From positions 1,984,001 to 2,048,000 of the forward strand of contig NHZP01000003.1 of assembly GCA_003313425.1 (NCBI GenBank): a DNA stretch of 64,000 bases, written 5' to 3'. The stretch comes from Pseudopyrenochaeta lycopersici (taxonomy: Eukaryota > Ascomycota > Dothideomycetes > Pleosporales > Pseudopyrenochaetaceae). Below the pieces are notes generated by a model, which was not told the DNA's origin, ran no database searches, and was given only the letters and a program-made list of their open reading frames with translations. The position numbers and the translations under genes were made by a program. This document shows, one piece after another, positions 1 through 10,775 of this stretch (position 1 is its first letter; the number at the start of each line of letters is the position of its first letter).

Positions 1-1913
1 TTGGTGGCGCTCGGCCTCATTTTTGTTCTTAAAACGGTTTGGGCAGTATTGACAGGTGTACTGTTTTTCCAGTTCGTGTAGACTGTACCTACGTGTCAGC
101 TTATGGTCGCTCGACTAAAAGGCGGTGGGGGAAAATCGGATGTCACCTACCGCAACTCCCCTTCGCTGTCAAATTTCTTGGGTTTTTTGGGACAGCATTC
201 GCAAATGTAGGCACCGGGTATGCGACTAGCAATCGAGTTTTGTCGTGAAAGCAACATACTCTCTGTGGACATCTTACGAATTTGCGCGTGTTCAGTCTCC
301 GAGAAGCCTCTTTGGTGCTGTGGTCTTGATAAAGAACCACGGGGGCTAGGATCCAGCGACCGGCTAGCTGCATATGGAGACACAGGGCTCAATTCCTTCT
401 CCCCGAGAGGCGAGAGCGCATTGGGCGAAAGACGCTGATCCCCACCATAACTCGTCATACTACTTGCTGCCGTCGAAAACCCATATGAGGAGCCAATTGA
501 ACCGGTACGTTGGCCAACAGACCCAGTTGACGATAACGAGCCCGGCGTTGGCTGAAAGCGTGAAGCAGTGCAGTTGCGGTTGACAAGCATCTGCGCCGAG
601 CGACGGTGATACAAGTCGGTATGACCACTTGTGGTGGGGCGATCCTCGCGCGCGGCTTCCGAAGGAGGTGATGAGGCACGCCTTTTCAGGCCGCCCTTTG
701 GGCCTAACTGATAGTCCTCTGACTCTGCAGGACTGCGATCGTTGATGTTCAATTCGCGCATTCCATTTTCTTCCATGCCAAAATCGGGATCAGAAAACAT
801 ACTGTGATCGTAACTGCCGCGATGCTGAGACGGGATCTCGTCTAGGGGTCCTGGAGTACAAATGCTGCCAAACCGTCCTCTGTGGGATTCTGCTGAGGCT
901 GAGTCGAAGCCTGGGCTACGAAAGCCGTTGTAGCCCGGTGATATGGCACCAGACTGGAGCCACTTTGATGCGGGAGAGTCTAGTGACGAATGCAATCGAT
1001 CAGGTACTGACAATGGCTTTAACTGTCCATTGAGTTTATGTAGGGGGGCGTGTGTGTCCGCGGTGGAGTCTTGGGCGCTGCTAGAGAGAGGTGGTGCAGT
1101 CGTTCTTGTGGGAGTGTTTGGACCGCCAATTTTCGAGAGTAGTTGCTTGTCGTATGCGTGCGACGAACTTTGGAGGGCCTGTTGACCAAGCTGTCGCTCG
1201 CTTGTAAATCTGTGGTTCATTGTCACAGTCAGTCAACGAATACACGAGGCGCGGCGGCAGCTATGCTTCGCCAGGACGCTATTGCCATTTGACGTAAGAA
1301 TACTCCAGTGACACGCAAGGGAGCCCACCAAGTGATCCGCCCAATGCCTGGCACACCAAACACGTTTTGCCACTAAGGCCAAACGTTCTTCTCCAGAAGG
1401 TATGGAGGCACACAATAAAAGATATGGGGTAAGGCCCATGTTAGAAAATTCTTACCTGTGGTTTCCCAGTGATGGGCGAGACTTGACACTGCGGTCCTCG
1501 TCACTGTTGTGTTCCCCGCTATTCTCAGAGCTCATATCGTCGAGAGACCTGGAGATGGAGGGCTCACGGCCGTTGCTGAACAGGTAGTCGGCCGATGGGT
1601 CCCGCGGACGCGGCTGGCTGCTGGCAGATCCACCATACAAGCTCGAGCCAGCTCTGACTGTCGCGAGCCGATTTCCGCCAAAGCCTGTGTCCATTGGGCT
1701 GTTTGTGGCACCCCATTGCCAGCCAGGGTCTTGGCCACTTCGAAGGTCCTCGATGTGGCGTGGAGGAGGCAAGGGCGGCGGGACCTCTTCGCGTGCTCTT
1801 GGTATAGCCATGGCTACGGCCGTGCTTGGAATTGAGGGTCGGCGGTGGTGTGGCAGTGAGTAGCGGTGGGAGTCATATACGCGAATGCTTGGAGTTGAGT
1901 TCGCGGACGACAT
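1..1913 (-). CDS. C2H2 zinc-finger transcription factor (partial, C-terminus beyond window edge)
   Basis: Likely nuclear DNA-binding regulator. I see three exons: 1913-1456, 1209-151 and 82 to the window edge. The first junction rebuilds an Arg codon in a conserved-looking reading frame, and the second joins two zinc-finger halves. The start is the ATG at 1913 (MSSANSTPSIRVY...); upstream codons in frame offer only TTG. The first ~500 residues are Ser/Pro-rich low complexity with proline runs (PPPLPPP), as in fungal regulators. At the end comes an atypical finger (ICECCPKKPKKF) followed by a classical one (YTCQYCPNRF...ERH). The final His and the tail lie outside the window. The finger pair is a recurrent fungal arrangement, but I cannot assign a named orthologue. 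The 2.6 kb upstream is empty of genes, as often seen for fungal regulators with long leaders. Confidence 0.85.
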
Positions 1914-4580
1914 GGTCAGGCCTTGGAGGGGGGTCAACGATTACGCCAGGGGCCCGCCACTAACGGGCAGCTGAAGCGTGCCTCGCAGCCCACAGGTGCC
2001 GCAACTGTGGCGAGGGGGAAAAGAGAGAGCGAGGATATGATCGCTACTGGATGATATAGGCGACGCACAGACGTAAACTTGGATAGTTAGCCGGGCAGCA
2101 GCACGGAATGGCCGAAACAGGCAGGGACGATGCCAGGAGGGGTGTAGGCACCCAGCTGGGAGCGATTTCAGGGCGTGTTGAAAATGCGGCTCACCTCTGC
2201 ACGATCGGGTGGGCGTACGCGTCGTTTGCGGCTGCTCGATGGCGAGGCTGATGGAAGGCGGCCAGTCAACGCGGGGGGCGGATTCGTAGCTTCAGCCCTA
2301 CAGCCTCGAGCGCTAGTGGAGACCCTCCCAACGGACGCGTGCGGCTGCTGTTGCTGTGTGGAGCTGAAATCTGGCCCAGCGCCGCCACGCTATGCTCAAC
2401 GTCGCCGTAGTCCAGGGGCGCTGGTCATATGAACTTGCAGCGAATACTCAGGCTGTTGCGCGCGCACTGTTCATGGTACCACGGCAGCGAGCAGCGAGCA
2501 GCGAGCAGCAGAGCGGGAATGCTGCGGGTCCCTAGCGCAGTGCAGGAAGGGCTGGAGGCGGGTGCAGCGAGAAAAGGGAGCAAGACGGCCCCTGCGTAGT
2601 CATTCGGCAGCGGTAGGCCTGGAGAGCGACAAAACACTGACGAGGAGAGGCACCGAACAAAAGTGCAGAGACGCCCTCGACGGGGACCCTTAGCACATTA
2701 ATCACGACGGTCAGTCTGGTGCTCCCCACGCCGGTGATTGGGCGCCGACTAGCCCGGAGCATAGTAGTGGAGCTCACAGGGGTGCCTCTTCGTCTGCAGC
2801 CCTTACTCGTACTCGACACACCAGCGAACCATGCCTCTGGGCTTTCGAGAAGTCTGCCAAACACATTCTCGTCCGAAGCCGCTCCACCACGCCAGTGCTA
2901 TCTCGTGTGCCTCGTGCATAGGGCTTGCGCTTAGCCTGTCTGCTGCTGTCGCACGGTGCTGGCCTATGGGCACCTTGGTCGTCTCGCGCCTTTTGCAAAT
3001 TGCTCTCAACGGCAGAAGTGCTCCCGAGAGCGTGGGACGAGCTCACTCAGACCAACAGCCCGTGGCGAGCGTAATCAATTGCTGGATTGGCGCCGCCCGC
3101 CCATCCGCCCGTTGTCGATACTGAGGCAGACCAAGGCCGATCGCCAGGACGTCAGACTGGAGCACAATGGTGAGATAGCGACGTGTGCCGGCGGCGCTCG
3201 CTGAGCGTGCATGCGAGGGGACCTGACAACTCTGTCGGGAACGCCCCCCTTTGGAGGTCCGACTCGGAATGTGCAGCACACGGCGCAAGCGTGAGATTGA
3301 ACCCTCAAAGGTTAGACTCGAGCCAACGCGGGTAACGGGAGGGGTCCATGCACATGTGTTCGACGAAGCAGCGGCCCTTTCAGCCTTACCAGCCAAATTC
3401 ATGTCTCCTCGTCTGGGCACCCACCCCACCCCGGACAATCGCTTGCGGGCATTAATCAATATTTAGTCAGGCTGAGCACTGGGCTCCACAGCTTATCCGA
3501 GGCGTTACGGCGTGGATCTGTTGATCCGTCTCGGGAGTAAAGACTCGTCCAGAAAGTCGCCTCCTGCCCGGGAAATCTCACGGCAGGTCACATCGATCGA
3601 ATCGTATGCACAGCGGGGTGTACAAAACTATGCACTGCAGTATCTCCGATGACTGACACGACAGGACACGGGACGATGGCATTCCCCATTCCATTATCCC
3701 CCAAAATGGATTCCTGGCGCACGAGTAGTGCAGGGTGGGAAGACACCAATGGAATGGTCACCCACGTCCCACTGCCGTCCTCTTCCAGAATGTCAGAACT
3801 TCATTCTTGTGGTGCCATTGTTCTGAGGTGGCCATCCGCCATCGGCTAGCTCACGCTGTCAAGAGGAGCCTGTGTCGGCCTCACGTCTGAGCAGTCTCCA
3901 AGCGATTGCGAGGCGAATGCACTGGTTGTGCTTGTTCATGGTGGAGAAGGTCCAAGTGTCTTCGTCATGGGTTGCCGTTAAGAAAACGGAATGTTCCGTC
4001 AAGCCGCGGAGGCAAATTGCAGGGACAGTTACAATTCCAGTTGTACATAACGTTCGGTTGCTACCCTCTGAACGAGTGCAGCGAGATAATACATCGACCC
4101 AGTGTTACCTTCGAACTATGGATGACACTTGACATGATTGTGAGACAGGCAATATTGTATTCGTTACGGTCGGCTCGGAATCGCACAGAGGTTGGCCGTA
4201 CTCCCCGTAAGGCTGTTGTGGCGCTCGTCCCGCACTCTGCCGAGCATACCACTCACGAGGGCGCACTATCCGGGTGTGCAGTCAGGACGCAAGCAGCGTA
4301 GGCCAACGTGTTTCCAAATCGCCAACTCTGAGCCTCTGTAATCACTGACATCAACGCTGCTGTACGTGGAATGTGCAGTCTCAGAATCGTCCCAGAGCAG
4401 CTTACCAGGTCATTTACGTCTTCACCGCTTTGAGTAGGCACACGCTTAATTCGAGTGCCTCGGCGAAAATTCGAGCCTCATTCGCACCAGCACCCCCGAC
4501 GCCTTGCACCGACCTTTTATTCAACCTCCACTTCATCTCCGACACCTGCTTATCCTCGGACAAACTAACTCTGGGTAGCC
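1914..4580. other. Gene-free divergent promoter region, 2.7 kb
   Basis: This spacer separates the divergently transcribed zinc-finger gene and YVH1. Small open frames exist on both strands (the longest, 3043-3459 minus, 138 codons), but none shows a recognisable domain or biased composition, so I call none. The segment 2200-3450 is visibly GC-rich. It probably holds the long leader and promoter of the zinc-finger regulator. Confidence 0.5.
2484..2511. repeat. Short tandem repeat, 7-bp unit GCAGCGA
   Basis: Three exact copies of GCAGCGA (2484-2504) are followed by a diverged fourth copy (GCAGCAG). It lies in the GC-rich part of the spacer between the zinc-finger gene and YVH1. Confidence 0.85.
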
Positions 4581-6032
4581 ATGGCTCTCATCGATAGAGT
4601 ACCAGGGGACTTGAACCTGTATATTGGTGGGTACGTCACCATGACCATCGTTCCGAACCACCCAATGGCCTTGGCCTCAGGGTAAGTTTATTAGATTCCA
4701 ATCTGACAGCTCTCATGTAGCATGTTTACGCTGCGAAGGCGTGAAGCACTCAAGCAAGCCAACATTACGCACGTTCTCTCAGTGTTGCGTACACCACTCG
4801 ATCAAGACCTCTTCAGCCCCTTTAAGCACATGGTTGTGGAGGTCGACGATGTCGAGGATGAGAATCTATTGGAGCATTTCCCTGTCACAAATCGATTCAT
4901 ACAGGAAGGGCTTAAGGAAGGTGGCGGAGTCTTAGTGCACTGGTAAGTCAACATCCTGGTCGAGCTGAGCCTTGCATGCCCAACCTTCGATCATCACCAA
5001 CGACTGCCTTTCTTGGCAGTTTTGCCATCTTCAGTGGACATGATGGCTGCAATGCCAGGTTCACTGTGCTGCAATGCAGAGGTTTATTTTCTGTCTTTGA
5101 TGCGTCTTGCCCCAATTCTTTACAGAATTTTTCGTCCACGGCACCTTCCACATTCTGCATACTTCTCCCGATACACACCGCCCCCTTGCCACTTGATTCC
5201 CCTCCAGCCACTCGTGTCAGTATGCCAACCACACCTTATTTTCTAGTGCTATGGGTAAATCCCGATCAGCTACCATCGTCATCGCCTATTTGATGCAAGA
5301 GCACAACATTAGCCCTTCGGAAGCATTGTCGCATGTTCGCCAGGCTCGATCCATTTGCGAACCGAACGAAGGCTTTATGAAGCAATTGGAGTTATATGGG
5401 GAGATGCAAACCCCCGAAAACGTCGAGACAACTCCAGCCTATCAACGCTGGATGTATCAACGAGAGATCGAGCTGAGTCGCGCGTGCGGCCAAGCTCCTG
5501 AGGCGGACAAGATACGCTTCGAGGATGAGCATGTCACCGACCAAACTTCTTCTTTCGAGTTGAGATGTCGCAAATGCAGGTGAGTGGAGCCGCGCAGTGT
5601 GCTTTTGATGTTATGCAGCAGCCTTTTGCCACCGCTTGTCATGTTCAGCGCTTACAAGCTCACAGGCGGCCACTTGCAACATCACAATATCTGCTCTCGC
5701 ACAAGCCGCCCTCATCCGTGGATGACCAGATTGCAGAAGCGCCTTTAAGCGCCTCAACTCAGAATTGTGCCCACTATTTCCTGGATCCCTTGTCTTGGAT
5801 GCGTCCCGAGCTTGAACAAGGCAAGTTGGAAGGACGCCTTGAATGCCCGAAGTGTCAAACCAATGTGGGCAAGTACGCCTGGCAAGGGATGCAATGCAGT
5901 TGTGGAGCATGGCTTGTGCCTGGGATCAGCCTTTCCAAGGGACGAATCGATGAAGCGAGAAAGGCCTCTGTTGGCATCCGCCGTCCCCCAGGCGCATCAG
6001 TCCCGCCTCCGCACTCTGGCCAGAACTTATGA
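4581..6032 (+). CDS. YVH1: Dual-specificity phosphatase Yvh1 (DUSP12 family)
   Basis: Yvh1 releases Mrt4 from pre-60S ribosomal particles. The catalytic domain is a dual-specificity phosphatase and the C-terminal zinc domain does the ribosome work (known for yeast). Exons are 4581-4630, 4721-4942, 5247-5579 and 5666-6032, giving 323 aa. The ATG at 4581 begins MALIDRVPG. The signature HCAMGKSRSAT is rebuilt across intron 2, with the nucleophile near Cys91; this matches the HCxxGxxR loop. The zinc-binding part follows: CRKC near residue 200, then CPKC and CSCG near residues 265-290, around the family's GKYAWQG. Intron 2 is long (304 nt). Every junction restores conserved sequence, so the identification is firm. 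Confidence 0.95.
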
Positions 6033-7971
6033 TAGATCATCGAGGAGGCTGATCAATGATCCACCTTGCCAGGACCGCGATCGGTGCACGCCTGGCACCT
6101 TAGTCGGGTATCCGCGATACCTGACCAAGTACTGAAGCTGCGCGCAACCCGTTCTATTTGGGCATCTGCTGACCCAAAATCGGCATCTACATGGCTTTTC
6201 CAGGCAGATAAACATTTTCAGTGTCGGATCAAATGTAGACGCCGAATTCGAGATCCTGTGGCATTCATCCAAGTTATCACTTGATGCATAGGACTTCAAA
6301 TCCATTGCACCCAATGGTAGATCACTGGAGGACAATCCGGCCCCAACGCTAAAGATGTTACTGCCTGCATATACTACATGCCAGCAGAATGGCCTAAGTT
6401 TGAATATAATATCTAATTAAGTTTCCACATATCGATTTACAATCCCTCAGCATTCCTTCACCGCTTAAGCCCGCAGATCTATTATATCATGGTCAAATCA
6501 GAGCGATTAGTCACGGCCATTCTATTTTTACAGACTAACCGCAAGGTTCTCCAATTTCCAAACCCATTACCCTGTTTGATTGGTGATTGATCTGAGGTGT
6601 AGCCCAAGGTCTCGCCTCTAGTTTCCTTCGTAGAGGCAACCTTGCAGGAGGACCTCTTGATCTAACAATATCCTCTTCAGATGACTGCTAACTATCCATC
6701 TTCGGGAGATTAGATCGTAGGCTAACGACACGGCGCATCGGATCGCCTTTCTTCTTTGCAGCAATGAGATTTACGGCCCGCGTTGCCAACCATGCTGCTT
6801 ACTCACGTCTTAGAAACCTAGTCTCTTTGAAAACTTTTGTCGCGGCAAATCAACGCAAGTGAGAGGCTCACTGGCAGCTATGTTCGCTCATAGGGCAGAA
6901 AGGAAAACCGTTCCGTCGGACATGGCTCGTTCCGTCGGACATGGCTCGTTCCTACAACTGATAGTAGCTGCGCAGGTACTGATAAACTCTCAGTCATGCA
7001 ACGTGCGCCATTGTGGCAACGCCGCCCCTGTTTTCATGGTGACTAAGGAAATACTAGCCACAGGAACTACAAATTGAGATATAGACAAAGCAGATGACGC
7101 GTTTCAGGAAGCTTACTTTTGCATACACGAGGGGTTGTGAGTCGGTATCAACGCCATTCCACTCATCTGCCTTTCGCAATCCAAGCGTGTAGTGCATTGT
7201 AACCTATTGTATGGCTCTTACACCCTCGGAAATATTTCAGAAAGTATTCCGAAGGAATCAGCAGATGTGGATCCTTCAGGAAGAAGTAAATTTGGAATGC
7301 TGCTCGCCTTATGAGCTCGTTGGGGCGGGTATTTGATCCTGAAGGATCGCCGTCTCTCGTATTAGGCGTATCAGCTTCTTCGGGGGCAATGTCGAGTCCT
7401 ACCTAACTGTCTTCGGTCCTTCTCCAACAGCCACAAGAACGAAGGCAGACTACGTAGGGTTCCATCAGGATCCTACTACCTTGTTGTAGTATAAGGCTAT
7501 CAGCATGGCAGTGTGTCGTACCTGAACGAGAAAATTGCCACCACTAAAATGTATAGGGGCAATAATGGTACTGCGGGATTTTCATTTACGCTGTCGGAGT
7601 GGACTGGTCAAGTACCGCGATGAGTTCCAACCGGCAAACGTTATTGTCCCTTGCAGCCGTTGTAAAACTCAGATTCGCAACCTTCGACACTTACCTGGGC
7701 TCATCACGCATCGGCAGTGTATTTATTTCTTGTGCATTGATACATCATTAGACAGACTGAATCTCAAAATCTGGTCACAAGAGGTTGTTGTGAAGGTCTC
7801 ACAAGGGTAAAATGCTTGACATTCTAAAACGCAAGGAAGAATGCCTTAAGGTATTCGATTGGGCTGGACACTGGAATATTGTTATACGGATTGATTGACT
7901 TTATGGAATGAGTGATGCATGTGATAGTGAAAAAAGGTCCATCGCCAGCGAACCCCCCTTCCAATCTTACC
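6033..7971. other. Gene-poor spacer, 1.9 kb
   Basis: No convincing gene. The longest frame (7535-7810 plus, 91 codons, starting with TTG) has no recognisable domain. The DNA is more AT-rich than its surroundings and contains a 19-bp tandem duplication (6910-6947) and inverted copies of GATCCTTCAGGA near 7270 and 7340. It could be decayed mobile DNA, but I see no terminal repeats, target duplications or transposase fragments. Confidence 0.45.
6910..6952. repeat. 19-bp tandem duplication
   Basis: The unit GTTCCGTCGGACATGGCTC occurs twice in direct succession (6910-6928 and 6929-6947), followed by the first five bases of a third copy. There is no gene around it. Confidence 0.9.
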
Positions 7972-8726
7972 TTAATCCTTGATCCGCCCATCAATCACCA
8001 TCTGCCGGATAGCCTCAATAGTACTTTCAACCGCTTTCTTCGACATCTAATATCAGGTTAGCAATAGCTCTCATTCCATGCCTACACAGCTTCCCGAGAC
8101 ATTGCATCCAGGTAGCACTTCCAATCAATGCCCCATCGAAAAGAGCACGAAGAACTTACACCCTTGAGTCTCTGCGTCTCTTTCTCCACGTCCTGCGATC
8201 CCTCCTGGATATGGGGAAATCTGAATTCGAAAGTATACGTCATGTTCAAGTCTTCGAGGCCACCGGACGGCCCATCAGAGACAATGTTGCGGATGTGAGA
8301 GCCATCTTCTTGCTCGAAATCGACCTGTCAAACGTAATGAGCTCCAAGTTTCTATATACCATTCTTGTGATGAACTCTCTACTGTTTCACGTCTCGCTAG
8401 AATTCCGGACATTTCGGAGCTCTGAAAGTCAAACTGCGTACATCTGGGTGGAAAAGAAAAAGAAAGATACATACCCAACTCGGCTCATACCCCCTAACAG
8501 TCTCTTTCGCTCTGTCCTTCGGCCCCGCACCCGGCTTAAACACGACTTCCCTGGTCACAACGCCGTCTTTTTCCTCCAACACCTCGCAAGACTCAATTAC
8601 GGGGACAAATTCTTGTGCGAAGCGGATTTTGCGCTGCAAACCAGCCCAGATTTGTGGATAGGTGAGGACAGGCGTCACGCCAGCAGGGTTAATGCGTGAG
8701 GTGTACGAGAGGTGGATGTTGACCAT
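7972..8726 (-). CDS. DUF1857 (AtaL-like, SRPBCC fold) protein
   Basis: Exons are 8726-8475, 8324-8160 and 8046-7972, all in phase 0, giving 163 aa, the usual length of the family. The start is the ATG at 8726 (MVNIHLSYTSRINP); the in-frame codon two triplets upstream is TTG. Family-like features are the opening strand with INPAGVTPVLT, the WAGLQRKIRFAQEFVPVI segment and the C-terminal helix ending GRIKD. DUF1857 proteins adopt a START-like hydrophobic pocket; some, such as AtaL, sit in secondary-metabolite clusters, but biochemical roles are mostly unknown. No biosynthetic genes flank this copy, so cluster membership is unsupported. Confidence 0.85.
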
Positions 8727-9545
8727 TTTCAAAGTCGTTTGAATTTTATATGAGAGAACTGATATAGATTGAAGAAGTCTGATATATCAAATGTCTAAAC
8801 TTTGGGAGTATGTATATGTGAGGTTGGCTTGTGACGTCAGAATATGTATGAATGTAAGCAGTCCGACAATGTTCATGCAGGAGAAACCGATGTGATATCT
8901 TCAACGCAATAGCACTACCAAACAGTCCTTATATACAAACGCATAAAAATGCTGTTACATATATGTCGTGGAGCAACTATCGTCCGTGTAGGATGCGCAC
9001 TCTAAGCGCTGTCGATTCTCGGCTCCACAAAGTCCGAGCTGAGCAGGCTGCTTATTCAGGCGTATTTCTTCAACAACGCGAGACACCGAGTGCGCATGTC
9101 TGACGTTTTGCATTGTTTCTGTTTCTTATGTCGCGTAGGTGTATACCATATTTACCAGCTCTGCGCGCAATAAAAGAATTGATTTGGTCAGCTATCGGCG
9201 GACAACAGCGCGGGCACCGATGCCTAGTGAAAGGGTTGCGTAAGAGGATAGAGAATAGTTATGAGACACGATGTTCCACAATACCAACAGCGAAATTGAA
9301 TGCTGCCTCAACGTCAATTACAAAATTCCAATCATGTCTAATGGCATCAAGGCGGGAGGGAAGATACCAATTCACGCAGAGCAGTTGGAAATTATGGAAC
9401 GTAGCGGGCATGATCTGTCATTGAGGTATCATTTCACTGGCCTTTCACTCTCAAATAATTGTAGTAGCTACTCAGTAGAACCCGCCGTAACGCCATGCTT
9501 TTGATATGCATCATGTTTCCGTCACTCATCCCTAGCTGAGCGCAT
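8727..9545. other. Intergenic spacer, 0.8 kb
   Basis: Lies between the DUF1857 gene start and the 3' end of the L31 gene. It contains short frames only (9113-9424 and 9271-9504 plus), without domain similarity. The part next to 8726 should hold the DUF1857 promoter. Confidence 0.5.
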
Positions 9546-10194
9546 TTATGCGTCCTCAACAACCTGGGTGTGGAGGCCCTTGGGGTCCTTAACGTTGACG
9601 GCCTGGACGTACGAGTACAGCTTCTCCTTGGCGCCCTCCTCGTCGTTACGCTTACGCGAGATGCGAACACGTAGGCGGAAGGGAACGCCTTTGATGCCGG
9701 ATTCCCAGACCTTCTTGTTGAGCTGGGGGTCTAGGCGCACATCCTTGGTGCCCTGTGTGAATGTTAGTTAAATAATTCCCAATTTCCACGACGACCTTTC
9801 AGTATGAACACAGAGTGAATATGCCATCGATCGAAAGGGAGGGGGTATCCACGTACCATAGCCTTCTCAGCGAAGCCGCGGATCTCCTTGATAGCCCTGG
9901 GGGCCCTCTTCTTGAAGCTGACGCCATGGACCTATTCATCCCAATATATTAGCCTTATGTTCACCTTCAGTCTTCCGCCCGATGCTGGCAGTGAGCCGAA
10001 GGTGAGCGCCTAAGCCAGTAATGCTTAGGTATTCACCCCCGACTATGCCAGCCATCGTTGGACTTCACAAAACTGAATCAACATACGCGCTTGTGTAGGT
10101 GGATCGTGTATTCGCGGGCGACGACGTCAGCGATGGCGCTGCGACCGGTCTTGCCGGCGGGCTTCTTGCCGCTTGTCTTTGCGCTGGGAGCCAT
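9546..10194 (-). CDS. RPL31: 60S ribosomal protein L31 (eL31)
   Basis: Structural protein of the cytosolic large ribosomal subunit, near the peptide exit tunnel. Coding exons are 10194-10087, 9931-9857 and 9752-9546, all phase 0, giving 129 aa, close to the usual eL31 length. The start MAPSAKTSGKK gives the basic N-terminal tail. Diagnostic eL31 stretches are REYTIHLHKR, FKKRAPRAIKEIRGFA and DPQLNKKVWESGI, ending with the Val/Glu-rich tail QVVEDA. A leader intron appears to lie directly upstream of the ATG (10322-10198: donor GTACGT, branch-like GCTAACG, acceptor TAG), a common arrangement in fungal ribosomal protein genes. Confidence 0.97.
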
Positions 10195-10775
10195 TTTCTA
10201 CAATCATCCACGTTAGCAAATGCGCGATTCTGTCTTCGCTGCACGAAGTGTCCAAGTGCGAGTTGCAAGATCGCGGTGATTTCGACTGTATGATCGAATG
10301 AGATTGGGAGTAATTGACGTACACAGAGAGTTCCTCGCTACGGGGTTAGTTGACGATGATTGTGAAGTGCGGCTTGAAGTTCAAAGTTTCGCAATCGACC
10401 CACGAATTTCGACTGTGGTCGCTTAGTTAGCGTGCGTATGCACAGACCATAAAATCACGTGAGCGAACATTCACCAGTCTACACCACTTTCCTTCTGCTC
10501 CTCTTTCAGTCATTCCAGGTTATAGTTGTGTTTACAGTCAATCTGAAAGCCACTCGTTGCAAAAGTCCTTCTTTAGATATGTTCGTAACCGTAAACGAGA
10601 CAGTCACAGTAAGATGTTTGAGCTGGAAATGTGATTGTATGATTTGTTATTTTCTTTCCTTGTAAGAAGGTCTTTTTCGTTATTGCTTATGATCATTGTA
10701 TGTTTCTTCCTATCCTCATGCCCTACCCTTAATAGCGATTCCTCTTTGCTTTGACCAAAACTCCTCACCAGTCGA
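10195..10775. promoter_or_regulatory. RPL31 leader and promoter region
   Basis: Contains the probable 5'-UTR intron (10322-10198) of RPL31 and, upstream of it, the palindrome TCACGTGA at 10455-10462, a Cbf1/E-box-type site. Further upstream are CAGTCACAG (10601) and CCCTACCCT (10731), which resemble the HomolD and HomolE boxes of ribosomal-protein promoters in other ascomycetes. Whether these two serve RPL31 is inference, since they lie 400-550 bp from its ATG. The left end also holds the 3' flank of the RING-protein gene. Confidence 0.4.

Noticed and set aside
3043..3459. 138-codon minus-strand frame in the spacer between the zinc-finger gene and YVH1
   Set aside because: Lies in GC-rich DNA where stops are rare; no similarity or ordered composition, and overlapping frames of similar length exist on both strands.
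7535..7810. 91-codon frame with two CxxC-like spacings
   Set aside because: Begins only with TTG, no recognisable family, and no splice partner found.
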